Below, in pieces: positions 53,801 to 62,700 of a stretch of DNA of 64,000 nucleotides. Origin of the DNA: JABWBP01 sp964522165 (GTDB taxonomy: Bacteria; Calditrichota; Calditrichia; RBG-13-44-9; J075); contig CAZFVV010000010.1 of the NCBI GenBank assembly GCA_964522165.1, forward strand, positions 1 through 64,000. Reading direction: 5' to 3'. The notes beneath the pieces are model-generated. The model was not told the origin of the DNA. It made no database searches and was given only the letters and a program-made list of their open reading frames with translations. The translations under genes were made by a program, and so were the position numbers. Numbering within the stretch: the first letter of the stretch is position 1; each line of letters starts with the position of its first letter.

Positions 53801-54151
53801 GTCGGAAACATCGTCGCGGCTTAAGGTGGCGGTAAAAGTGAGGCGTTTCGGCGCCCCGCCTTCCGCGGGCATCAGGTACACTTCGGTGTTGCCGTCATAC
53901 TGCCCGGTAAAGGCCAGCCACTTGCCGTCCGGGGAAAAACGCGGGAACATCTCATAACCCGTATCGCCGGTCAGCCGCCGGGCGACTCCCCCGGCCATGG
54001 GCACGGAGTAAAGGTCTCCGGCGTAAGAGAACACGATCTGCTCTCCGTTGGTGGTGGGAAACCGCAGCAGTCGCGCTTCCTCCTGCTGCGCGAAAAGCAA
54101 GCCGGTTAAAAACAACGTAAGCATAGCAATTATTGCGGCGTGAAATTTCAT
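50861..54151 (-). CDS. tricorn-type S41 protease with propeller, secreted
   Basis: A 1096-aa protein. A signal peptide (cleavage after LLFA, about residue 22) is followed by PD40/WD-like propeller repeats (e.g. SPDGKWLAFTG, SPDSKKLLWS, SPDSKWIAYA; about 40-540), a Lys/Glu-rich low-complexity linker (about 560-590), a tricorn C1 core and PDZ domain (about 690-870), and the S41 catalytic domain. The nucleophile Ser is in DEFSASDGD, with the oxyanion region VRGNGGGNVS and a Gly-rich GKRSWGGTVGIRG. It degrades oligopeptides in the periplasm; the archaeal tricorn is cytoplasmic, whereas this one carries a signal. GGAGATCTT precedes the ATG at 54151. Confidence 0.93.
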   Translation of the reverse strand: MKFHAAIIAMLTLFLTGLLFAQQEEARLLRFPTTNGEQIVFSYAGDLYSVPMAGGVARRLTGDTGYEMFPRFSPDGKWLAFTGQYDGNTEVYLMPAEGGAPKRLTFTATLSRDDVSDRMGPNNIVMAWKNQGNEIVFRSRMKSFNDFTGQLYSVSVEGEMPRQLPLPRGGFCSFSPDDSKMAYNRVFREFRTWKRYRGGMADDVWVFDFKTGQLENITNDPAQDIIPMWAGNKIYFLSDRDKRMNLYSYDLTSKEIKQHTSFSDFDIKFPSLGKGAIVFENAGYIYRFDLAAETAAKVPISIKEDFSAGRGGLENVSKNVTNYEISPDGKRALFGARGEVFTVPAEHGPTRNLTNTSGVHERNSKWSPDGKWIAFLSDKSGENEIYIVAQDGRGEPVQITKGADTYYYQPYWSPDSKKLLWSDKKLRLRYVDIDTKQITEVAKATAWEFDDYAWSPDSKWIAYAKYEEETMQKIYLYSVDQKQTVEVTDGWYDSASPAFSADGKYLLFVSNRDFTPIYGWTEWNHIYQDMERVYLITLSKEVESPFKPKSDEVEIKKDEGEGVKDKDKEKKGKDAEAEKKEEKKAVAVKVDTDGLKDRIIALPVSASNYRNISCLEDNVYYIRQGSKDEKPLLFLYDLKKQKETELGQIDGYEISANGKKMLVGQGGSYAIIDLPKGKIEMKDKLNLSGMEMRLDRHAEWNQIFNETWRQMRDFFYAPNMHGLDWAAVRQQYQPLVKHVNHRNDLTYIIGEMIGEINVGHAYVGGGERPEAKRIQMGLLGAELERDAASKYYRIKKILKGENWDKGRRSPLTEVGVNVKEGDYILAVNGQPTNLMGNIYEALINTADKQVALKVNSQPSETGSREVTVIPTRDESDLYYYQWVQGNIEKVSKATNGKAGYVHIPNMGVDGLNEFIKHFYPQLRKKALIIDVRGNGGGNVSPQIIERLRREIVMVDMARNAAPSPDPGTAFLGPMACLLDEFSASDGDIFPYRFKKYNMGKLIGKRSWGGTVGIRGSLPLLDGGFLNKPEFASYDVAGKQWVIEGYGVDPDIWVDNDPAKEFAGEDQQLNKAIEVILEELKTKEQTLPAIPPFPDKK

Positions 54152-54603
54152 AAGATCTCCTGTGTTTAATGGTGAGGGAGTGCAAAATTTATTTTGCACG
54201 TGAGTTTTGGGGCAGGTTTTGAGAAGGTATGAAAAAGAGATTTGCGATGATGAGAATTCCGGCATAGGAACCGGGAATTAGCAACTTCGGGCAGCATTCA
54301 TAACGCTTCAATAGCCTGTCTCCGCCGGCGCCGCTCAGCCTGCGGCGCTCTAAGGGTTTCGATTTGGGCATCTAAAGTACAATCACTTTAGGATAAAGTT
54401 GCATGATAAAAATTTTTTTCACGAAATCAGGGAGAAAATAGATCGTGTTATGGTAACAATGTTAAACGAAAGCCCAAAACTTACCCGGTTTTGAAAAAAT
54501 TCTCCGGCTGCCTGGTCTTACAAAATTTTATTCTCCCTCAAATCTTTGTCCCGTTCGCATCGTATAAAAACCGTGCTTAAAAAAGCTTTTGCCCGGAGAA
54601 GGT
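54152..54603. other. 452-bp divergent intergenic region with TAAC-N3-GTTA site
   Basis: No gene seen. GGTAACAATGTTAAAC (54452-54467) contains the palindrome TAAC-AAT-GTTA, similar to the sites at 4327 and 15049. Other content is AT-rich with no clear repeat. It separates the tricorn gene and the outer-membrane protein gene. Confidence 0.4.
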
Positions 54604-55455
54604 ATGAACCATCGAATACTTTTCATAGTAACGTTGTCGGCGGCCCTGCTCCTGCTTTGCGGCTCGCCCCTGTTTGCCCAGGAAGATAAAGAAAAAGGCA
54701 AAATCGGTTCCCTGGAAAAGGAAGTGAGCAAGGATAAAGATTCCGATGAGGAAGAAAGCGATTCCGGCGACGATTCGGATGACGGCGACTCGGAGGGCAA
54801 TTTCTTCGCCAACCTCGCCCTGGAGTTAACCGGTCGCGCCGCCCTGGGAGTATTCATCATTTTCCCGAACGAGGACAGCCTGCTCTACGGAGGCTCATAC
54901 CGGAACTGCTATTTTTCCGATTATCCCTACGCCAATCCCGAAGAGGGTTTGTTTTCCCAAACGATCGGGAAAAACTTCTCCGTGAATATTTCCGGCCACT
55001 ATTTTTATGATGAGGAAAATTTGACCGGTTACGCGGTGCGGGCGCGATTTTCTCCCCTTACCTTTGCCAGCGCGGAAGTGCACTTTACCGATTTGACCGA
55101 AAAACTCTCCACCCGGGAAGACCACCTGAAAATCTACAATATCTTCATCAATTATAACCGCCTGCGCCTGGAGCGCTGGGCTTTCTGGTGGGGATTGGGA
55201 TTGAAAGGATTGCAGGGGGACGAAACCTACAACGGGTTTGCCTTCAACATAGGAACCGAGGTATATCCCGCCCCGCCGGTCAGCGTTACGCTGAACTACA
55301 GCGGCGGGTTCATCAACGGAACTTACCTGCCGGAATTTTTCGGTTCCCTCAACTTTCACCTGTACCGCTTTGCGGTATTTGCCGGTTATCAGTATTGGTC
55401 TGCGGGAGGGGCCAAAATCGACGGCCTGGTGGGCGGGCTGAGGCTGTTTTTCTAA
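54604..55455 (+). CDS. outer-membrane beta-barrel protein with acidic N-terminal segment
   Basis: A 283-aa protein. A signal peptide (cleavage after PLFA) is followed by a short Lys/Glu linker and an Asp/Ser/Glu run (about 35-60), then about ten amphipathic strands ending in DGLVGGLRLFF. The acidic stretch may bind cations. The family is not recognised. ATG 54604 follows GGAGAAGGT; the frame extends five codons further. Confidence 0.7.
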   Translation: MNHRILFIVTLSAALLLLCGSPLFAQEDKEKGKIGSLEKEVSKDKDSDEEESDSGDDSDDGDSEGNFFANLALELTGRAALGVFIIFPNEDSLLYGGSYRNCYFSDYPYANPEEGLFSQTIGKNFSVNISGHYFYDEENLTGYAVRARFSPLTFASAEVHFTDLTEKLSTREDHLKIYNIFINYNRLRLERWAFWWGLGLKGLQGDETYNGFAFNIGTEVYPAPPVSVTLNYSGGFINGTYLPEFFGSLNFHLYRFAVFAGYQYWSAGGAKIDGLVGGLRLFF

Positions 55456-55731
55456 AATTTCCCCGCTACCTGAGGCGAGACAGGGCCTCGGCGCTCATCA
55501 ATGGCGCAGCTTAGAGATTTTCTAAAAAATCAAAATTTCTGCCACAAAGCCATCAAGACACCAGGTTTTCAAGAAGTTTTTTGAGGGCGCATGTTCACCA
55601 GGGGGAAAGCCGGGTGTCTATAACATTGCGGAGAGTGATGACGCCGTCTCCTGTCGCAAAGCGGAAAGTGAGCTCGGATGGAGCGCCGGCTTCCGGATCG
55701 ACCTGAGCGCGCGCCGGTGAAGGAAACGTTT

Positions 55732-56433
55732 TCACCTCCCAATCCATTCCCGAATTCGCCGAAATACCCCCTCCCACATCTCCCCGGTCAGCTTCCCGGT
55801 AAAGGTATTCTGCTGGCTGGGGTGGAAAGAGGCGAACAGCCGAAATTGCCCGCTTAGCAGCACTTCCGCCCCGTGCCGGAATTGAGGCCGCGGTTTGAAG
55901 GGGCCCAGTTCTTTGCGTTCCAACATTTCTAAGGAATGGCGAAACGATAATTGGCCTAAACACAGGATCGCTTTTCCCCCGGGAAGGGAATTCCAATGTT
56001 GCAGGAAATGATCCATTTCCGCGGCCAGGTAGGGGGCGCAGTTGGCGAATTCTTCCGGCGCGGGTTTATTGCCCGGCGGGGCGCAGCGGCACAGCGCGGT
56101 GATATAGCAATCGCGCAGTTGCAGGCCGTCCTCCCGGCTCTCGGAGGCCGGCTGATTGGCAAAGCCCGCTTTGTGGAGCGCCCGGTAGAGCCAGTCCCCG
56201 CTGCGGTCCCCGGTGAACATGCGCCCGGTGCGGTTGGCCCCGTGCGCCGCGGGGGCCAGCCCGATGATCAGCAGCCGGGCACGCGCATCACCGAAGCCGG
56301 GCACCGGTTTGCCCCAGTAATCCCAATCTGCAAAACGGCGGGTTTTTTCGGCGGCAATTTTTCCCCGCCATTCCACCAGGCGCGGGCATTTGCGACATTG
56401 GATCACTTCGCGGTTTATACTTTGGAGATTCAT
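55732..56433 (-). CDS. family-5 uracil-DNA glycosylase
   Basis: A 233-aa protein. Motif 1 is GLAPAAHGANRTGRMFTGD (about 58-76), motif 3 is HPSQQNTFTGKL (about 203-214). Cysteines at CRKC (13, 16), CRCAPP and NCAPYL can hold a [4Fe-4S] cluster as in UdgB-type enzymes. It removes uracil and related damaged bases. The first motif lacks an acidic catalytic residue, which is normal for family 5. Confidence 0.9.
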   Translation of the reverse strand: MNLQSINREVIQCRKCPRLVEWRGKIAAEKTRRFADWDYWGKPVPGFGDARARLLIIGLAPAAHGANRTGRMFTGDRSGDWLYRALHKAGFANQPASESREDGLQLRDCYITALCRCAPPGNKPAPEEFANCAPYLAAEMDHFLQHWNSLPGGKAILCLGQLSFRHSLEMLERKELGPFKPRPQFRHGAEVLLSGQFRLFASFHPSQQNTFTGKLTGEMWEGVFRRIREWIGR

Positions 56434-56456
56434 TCTGCCCCGGGGTTAGAGGGTTC

Positions 56457-56561
56457 AGGTGTTCAGTGTTTTAGTGTTTTGGAATCTCCGGCCATTTCCG
56501 CAATCACGAACAAAACCTTAAAGGCCAACATACCAAAACACGATAACACCAGAACACTAAA
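56457..56561. repeat. octameric GTGTT repeat pair, inverted
   Basis: Left arm AGGTGTTC-AGTGTTTT-AGTGTTTT-GG (56457-56481). Inverted right arm AGTGTTCT-GGTGTTAT-CGTGTTTT-GGTATGTT (56528-56559). It lies between the cold-shock and glycosylase genes. Confidence 0.72.
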
Positions 56562-56577
56562 CAACTATCTTCCCTCA

Positions 56578-56784
56578 CTATTCGACAACCCGGATATTCA
56601 CCGCCCGGTCGCCTTTCATCTCCCGTTTCAGGTCAAAACTCACTTTTAATCCCTCCCGGAGTGGCGTGTTTTTGGATCTGGGGTGGATATCCTGGCGGGA
56701 GAAATACAAGTCTTCATCCTCATCGGTGATGATGAAACCGAACCCTTTCAAGGAATCATACATTTTGATGCGCCCGGTTTGCAT
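56578..56784 (-). CDS. cold-shock domain protein, CspA family
   Basis: A 68-aa nucleic-acid-binding protein: GRIKMYDSLKGFGFIITDED (RNP1-like KGFGFI) and DLYFSRQDI (RNP2-like). The RNP1 and RNP2 positions are conserved except for some changes. ATG 56784 has AAAGGAGGGCTTT upstream; the longer open frame does not. Confidence 0.9.
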   Translation of the reverse strand: MQTGRIKMYDSLKGFGFIITDEDEDLYFSRQDIHPRSKNTPLREGLKVSFDLKREMKGDRAVNIRVVE

Positions 56785-56939
56785 AAAGCCCTCCTTTGGT
56801 GATGGGTAGGGGAAATAGTGTACATTTCTATCGCGGGGATTGCAATAGCTAATTTTTGCCGCTAATTTAAAAATGGCGTTCGAGTGTTGTTGAAAAATGT
56901 GTTTTTGAGCCACTGGTATAACCAAAAGGCGTGCGAAAC

Positions 56940-57860
56940 ATGCGGCAATATTTGAAACGGCGATTGTTGACCCTGTTGCCGGTCATCTTCGGGGTGGTAA
57001 CTGCGGTATTCCTGATTATCCATCTTATTCCCGGCGACCCGGCGGCGTTGATGCTCTCGGAAAACGCCAACCCCGCGGATATCGAAGCGCTGCGCACCCG
57101 CCTGGGGCTTGACCGGCCCCTGGGAGTTCAATACTACCATTTCTGGGCCAACCTCTTCCGCGGCAACTTAGGCGAATCCATTTACCAGCGCCAGCCGGTG
57201 TTCGATTTAATCATGGAGCGTTTTCCCAATACCGCGCTGCTGGCGGTGTGCGCGGTGCTGGTTTCGCTGGTGATTGCTTTCCCGCTGGGGATTTTTTCCG
57301 CCCTGCGCCAGCGCACCGCAGTGGATTACCTCTCCCTGGGATTTTCCATCTTAGGCATCAGTATGCCGGTGTTCTGGCTGGGCCCGCTGCTGATCCTGGT
57401 TTTTGCGGTGCAGCTGCACTGGCTGCCGGTTACCGGGATGGGCAGTTGGAAGCACCTGGTTTTGCCCTCACTGACCTTAGGATTCGGGCTTTCCGCGATT
57501 ACCATCCGCATGATCCGCTCCTCCATGATCGAAGTGATGAACCAGGATTACATCCGCACCGCCTTTGCCAAAGGGCTGGGGCGAGGGCGGGTGGTCTGGA
57601 AACACGCGCTTAAAAATGTCATGATCCCGGTGATTACCATCGTGGGGCTGCAATTAGGGGCGCTGTTCGGCGGGGTGATCATCACCGAGAAAGTGTTCTC
57701 CTACCCCGGGCTGGGCAGCTTGCTGATCAACGCCATCCGCGGGCGGGATTACCCGTTGGTGCAGGGCGCTATCCTGGTTATTGCCCTTACCTACATCGGG
57801 ATCAATTTGCTGGTGGATTTGCTCTACAGCCGGGTGGACCCGCGAATCCGGTTGGGGTGA
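56940..57860 (+). CDS. DppB-like peptide/nickel ABC permease
   Basis: A 306-aa permease with six helices. Motifs: LIPGDPAALM (about 28-37), GLDRPLGVQYYHFW (about 55-68) and the coupling loop QDYIRTAFAKGLGRGRVVWKHALKN (about 200-224), all typical of the DppB/OppB family. Usual partners DppC, ATPases and a binding protein are absent on both sides, so it is either an orphan or its operon was split. ATG 56940 is chosen over GTG 56931. Confidence 0.88.
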   Translation: MRQYLKRRLLTLLPVIFGVVTAVFLIIHLIPGDPAALMLSENANPADIEALRTRLGLDRPLGVQYYHFWANLFRGNLGESIYQRQPVFDLIMERFPNTALLAVCAVLVSLVIAFPLGIFSALRQRTAVDYLSLGFSILGISMPVFWLGPLLILVFAVQLHWLPVTGMGSWKHLVLPSLTLGFGLSAITIRMIRSSMIEVMNQDYIRTAFAKGLGRGRVVWKHALKNVMIPVITIVGLQLGALFGGVIITEKVFSYPGLGSLLINAIRGRDYPLVQGAILVIALTYIGINLLVDLLYSRVDPRIRLG

Positions 57861-57941
57861 GAAATTTTTCTTCCGGATTGTTAAAAGAAAATGCCCACAA
57901 GCAAATTTCTTCAACTGTGATTGGCATAGAAAGCAAAAATC

Positions 57942-59378
57942 ATGGCCTCTCTCAAAAAATTTCAACCCTCTCCGGCGGACAAAAGGTATCCCCCCGGAAA
58001 AAATAAGCTCCAGGTCAAGATCGAAGATCTGAACGAGGCCGGCGAAGGGGTTGCGTTTTATAAAAAGCTCAAAATCAACCTGGAAAAAACCCTTCCGGGA
58101 GAGGAAGTATTGATCGAATACCACCGGGAGCGCCCGCGCAAAGACCGCATCCGCCTGCTGAGAATTTTGCAGCCTTCCCCGCACCGGCGGGAAGCGCCCT
58201 GCCCCTATTTTGCAGAATGCGGCGGCTGCCAGCTTCAACATTTGGAATATTCCCGCCAGCTTCTTTTCAAACAGCAGCAGGTTCAACGATTGTTGCTGGC
58301 ATACCCGGCATTGAAACACATCATTGTTCAGCCGGTGGAAGGGATGCCGGAACCATTTTACTATCGCAACAAAACCCAAATGCCTTTTCAGCTTATGCCC
58401 CCCTTGCAACCCGGCGGGCTGCAAGGGGAAGCGATGTTCGGCCTGTTCCGCTCCGGCACCCATGAAGTGATACCCATTGAGCAGTGCCTGGTGGAGAGCC
58501 GCGACGCCAACCGCGCTTTGCAGATCATCCGCGACTGGGCCAACCGCTTCCGTATTTCGATATATGATGAAACCCGCCACGAAGGCATCCTTCGCCACGC
58601 GGTGATCCGCAAAGGCATCTTCACCCACCAATTGATGGTGGTATTGGTGGCGACCGCCAAAGAAGTTCCCCACCTGCCGGAACTGCTCCGGGAGCTGAAG
58701 GCGGGTTTGCCTTCCCTCCACGGGGTGCAGATCAATCTGAATAGCGAAAAAACTAACTTGATCTTGGGAGAGCAAAATATTACCGCCTGGGGGGAGCCGT
58801 ACATCGAAGAACGCCTGGGGCGGCGGCGTTACCGGGTTTACCCCCACACTTTTTTCCAGGTCAACTCGGTGCAAATGGTGCGGCTGTTAGACAAACTTGC
58901 GCAGATTGCCGGGCTTCAGCCCGGGGACATCCTGTTGGATCTTTTCTGCGGAGTAGGGACCATCGCCCTGCACCTGGCAGATAAGGTGAGGCAGGTGATC
59001 GGCATCGAGTCGAACCCCGGCGCGGTTTCCGCGGCGCTGCAAAACGCCGCCGAAAACAACGCCGGCAACGCGGAATTTTACAGCGGGGACGCGCGGCAGA
59101 AATTCCGCGAATTGCGGGAAGGCGGCTTACAACCGGCAGTGATCATCACCGATCCGCCCCGCAAGGGAATCGAGGAAACATTGATCCGGGAAATTTGCGC
59201 CGCCGGGCCGCGCACGGTGGTGTACCTCTCCTGCAATCCCAAAACCCTGGTTCGGGATTTGGAGGTTTTCGACCAGGCCGGATACCGCTGCAAAGAGATT
59301 TTTCCCTTTGATATGTTTCCCCAGACCTACCACGTAGAGAGCCTGGCGGTACTCGATAATGTATCATTGACTGAATAA
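57942..59378 (+). CDS. rlmD: 23S rRNA (uracil-C5)-methyltransferase, RlmD/TrmA family
   Basis: A 478-aa protein. An N-terminal TRAM-like region (about 20-80) precedes CPYFAECGGCQLQH (about 87-100), whose cysteines hold a [4Fe-4S] cluster. The SAM domain has DLFCGVGTIAL (about 329-339), TDPPRKG (about 402-408) and the catalytic Cys in YLSCNPKTLVRDL (about 427-439). It methylates U1939 or a related uridine in 23S rRNA; the exact target (RlmC, RlmD or other) is not certain. Confidence 0.88.
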   Translation: MASLKKFQPSPADKRYPPGKNKLQVKIEDLNEAGEGVAFYKKLKINLEKTLPGEEVLIEYHRERPRKDRIRLLRILQPSPHRREAPCPYFAECGGCQLQHLEYSRQLLFKQQQVQRLLLAYPALKHIIVQPVEGMPEPFYYRNKTQMPFQLMPPLQPGGLQGEAMFGLFRSGTHEVIPIEQCLVESRDANRALQIIRDWANRFRISIYDETRHEGILRHAVIRKGIFTHQLMVVLVATAKEVPHLPELLRELKAGLPSLHGVQINLNSEKTNLILGEQNITAWGEPYIEERLGRRRYRVYPHTFFQVNSVQMVRLLDKLAQIAGLQPGDILLDLFCGVGTIALHLADKVRQVIGIESNPGAVSAALQNAAENNAGNAEFYSGDARQKFRELREGGLQPAVIITDPPRKGIEETLIREICAAGPRTVVYLSCNPKTLVRDLEVFDQAGYRCKEIFPFDMFPQTYHVESLAVLDNVSLTE

Positions 59379-59773
59379 GTAGCAGTATTTCGGGGTGAGG
59401 GAGTGGAGCAATGTATTGATTGGATAGTCGGAGGGTTGAAGCGCATTTTCAACCCGCTATTCATTGCCGCACCGAAGCGGATCTCCTACAATGCCTGCCG
59501 TCCCGGCATGGTTTTTTTGCTAAAGCAAATCCGTTTCCCTCCCGGCAAATGGTCTTCCACCCGGACGCCCATCCGGCCTGCCAGAAAAATTTCCCGCTTT
59601 GCAGTTTTAGATTCGCATGGTAAATTTGTGATTTTTATCAGGGAAAAACGTTCCCGCTATTTAATAGCTTATGAAGATTGCCGGCCATTTTTGTTGGCGT
59701 CGAAAGATGCTGACATTCAGGGAATCCGGCATCCGGAAATAGCAAATTTCACCATCGGGATAGAAAGGCCCCT
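59379..59773. other. 395-bp intergenic region
   Basis: No convincing gene. It contains a small hairpin TTTGCTAAAGCAAA near 59517 and degenerate GGAATCC-GGCATCC-GGAAATA units near 59719. A forward frame crosses it but has no coding character. No clear promoter could be picked out for the large gene downstream. Confidence 0.4.
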
Positions 59774-62700
59774 ATGCGCAACGCTGAGTTTGGTACGGAA
59801 TTGCAGTTTTTGAAAGAATCTTCCGCAGAGAAACGGGTAAAAGCCCAGAAAAATGCCCTCGATCTGTTATTCGAGAAATACCGCGACGGGAAAAATCCCG
59901 GCAACGCCCTCTCCAGCGACGCCCTGTACCAAAAACTGCGCCCGCTGCTGAGCGAGGGGACCATGATCTTCTCCCTCTCGGAGGTACAGCGGGATATTTA
60001 TCACAGTGACAGCGGCACCGCGGTCGTGCCGGAGGGATTGAAGAAGCGGCTGCTGAACCTGAAATGCCGTTTTGTGGTGCGGCCGGGCGGGTTGGAGGAT
60101 TTGCAAAAATTTGTGCAATTCGCTTACCGGGAAAAAATCCACTACACCGTGCGGGGGGCGGGAAGCTGGCCTTTCGGCGGGGTAATCCCGCTGAACAATG
60201 AGATTGTGTTAGACCTTTCCTACTTAGATTTCCATGATTTGGATAAAGAAAAACAGCGCCTCACCGCCGGGCCGGGAGTGTTGTTCGCGGATATGCGGCA
60301 ATATCTCAAAAAATATGGCTTTGCCCTGCGCCAGGAAATTACGAACCCTAATTCGGGCACGATCTGCGGCTGGGTGGTTACCGGCGGGTTAGGCATCGGG
60401 GCGTACAAATACGGGACAGTGAAGAATTCCGTGGAGGCAATCTTCCTGCTCCGCCCCGATGGGAAATGGGTTACCTTGACGCCGAATCATGAGATGTTTC
60501 AGCAGGTCTTCGACAGCGAAGGGCAGATCGGCATCGTCGCCGGGGTGGTGCTGAAAGTGAAGCGGGAGAGCTACGTCTCCAAACCTTACGCTTTCTCATT
60601 TTCCAGCGCGGAAGATACCCGCGCCTTCGTGCGCATGCTGCGGGAGTGGGAACTTACCCCCACTTCGATCATCTATTTCGATAAAAACTACCTCCGCACC
60701 ACTTACGAGATTCAGAAGGACAAGAACGAAGCGGAGCAGCGAGAAGCCCTGGAGGCCGGCGATGACCTGCGCATCGCCCGGGTGCGCCGCGACATGGAAA
60801 TAGCCGAGGCCATGCGCGACCTGGAGCACGTGATCGTGATGGAATTCGACGCCCGGGGGGATTATCAAAAATGCCTTAAATATTCGCCCTTCAACGCCAA
60901 AGACGAGGGAACCAGCCGCTACCGGGAGCTGACTTTCCGCCGCCTGCCGGTCAGCCTGGCGCACAAGCTCTGGAAGCACCGCTACGCCCCGGTGGAAATG
61001 AAATCGCGCGGGCCTTCCATGTTAGTGAGCGAAACCATCCTGCCGCTGGATAAATTCCCGGAGTATATGACCTTCGTGCAGTCGGCCATTACCAACTGGA
61101 CCGATAACCCCGTAAAAACCGAAGGCCATTTCCTTAGCAGCGGAGAAATTCTGATCCAGTCGATTCTATTGGCGGATACTTCCACAACCCGCCACAAGGT
61201 GTACCTGGGGCTGGTGCCGTTTATGACCCAGACCTCGCTCTTTTTCGGGGGGCGGCCCTACGGAACCGGCATCTGGAACCTGCCTTTCTTCAGACAATTG
61301 TCGCTGAACGGGCAGGCGGAACGCATCGCCGCGCTCACCCAACTGAAAAAGGAAATGGATCCGGGCGGTTTGCTCAACCAGGGCAAATTCATAAACCCCG
61401 TGGGGCGTAAATTAGCCCTGCGCCTGTTCCAAAAATCCGCGATTCCCCTGAAAATGGGGGTGGGATTATTGCACAAGGGCTGGGAAAAGCGCGGCAACGG
61501 CAACGGTCACCCTGCCGCGCGGTTCTCCCCGGGACTGCTGCTCTGGCGCGCCAACAAAACCATCTTCCCCGCGGTGGTGCCGCCTAAAATCGAAGTGAAG
61601 CGCCATCCCCTGCTGGCCATCAACAGCGCCTGCGCGGAGTGCGATAGTTGCGAGCGGGTCTGCCCCACCAGCGACGTGTTCGGCCTCCTGGGCGTGGCCA
61701 CCCCGATTACCCGGCGCAAAACCGCCAACCGCCTGGCCCGCGGCGAGAAAATCAGCCAGGAAGAGGCGTTGGGCTTCTTAGTCTGCACCCGCTGCGACAA
61801 CTGCACCCGGGTTTGCCCCACGGACATCCCCCTCACCGACATGTTCGATTTAGTGGAAAGCAACCCCGCTTTCCGGGTTGCCCTGGGGCTGAACCAGGAA
61901 GAGAAAAAAGAATTCATCGACCGCATGTGGCAGGTGATGAAAGAAAGCCCGCTCTACAAGGAGCACACCCTGGCGGAGCAGAAAGAGGATCGCTCCCACT
62001 TAGAGCACGGGCTGAATATCAAATACCAGCGCGGTTACGCTTACTCCAAACTGTTCATCGACCCGGAGACCTGCATTCACTGCGGGATGTGCGCCCACGA
62101 GAACGCCTGCATCTACGGGGCGCGGCGGGGCAATCCCCGGGAAATTCCCCAACTGATCGACGAGAACTGCGCCCTGTGCAACGCCTGCATCAACTTCTGC
62201 CCGCAGAACAAGGCGGTACAAACCGAGCGCGACTTCGTGCAGAACCTGATCAACAACGCCGTGGATCTGGATGAAAAGCGCTTCTGGGAGAGCGAAAAAT
62301 TGTTCCTGCGCGACACCACCACCATCCAGCGCTCCCCGCAGCTTACCGAGATGGCGGATAAATACGTCACCGAAGAAATTTTGATGGAGATCGACAAGGA
62401 AGCCTCCACCGGGCAGATTCCCGTGTCCGGGATGGGCCAGGGCGACCGCCACATGGGGATCGGCTTCGACGCGGAGCGCTTCTCCCATTTCCACATCGTA
62501 GGCCCGGCGCAGAACCGCCTGCACGAGGGCGACCCGGACGAGGAGCTGTCGGTGCAGTTAGGCAAACGCCACCGCTACTGCAAATTCGACGCGGAAGAAA
62601 ACCTCCACAACCCGCCCTTCCCGAAAATCAAATTAATGTCGCCGATCCTCTATAACGCGGTTCCCTTAGACAGCAACGGGCGGCTGGAGTTGGCCTTCAT

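Noticed and set aside
55595..55735. A short minus-strand frame after the uracil-DNA glycosylase (VKTFPSPARA...)
   Set aside because: Its GTG start overlaps the glycosylase stop, with the only SD-like sequence adjacent and no spacing. The 46-aa product has no recognisable feature.
59403..59813. Forward open frame of about 136 codons before the giant oxidoreductase
   Set aside because: No ribosome site, Arg-rich product without family resemblance, and it overlaps the start of the clear downstream gene.
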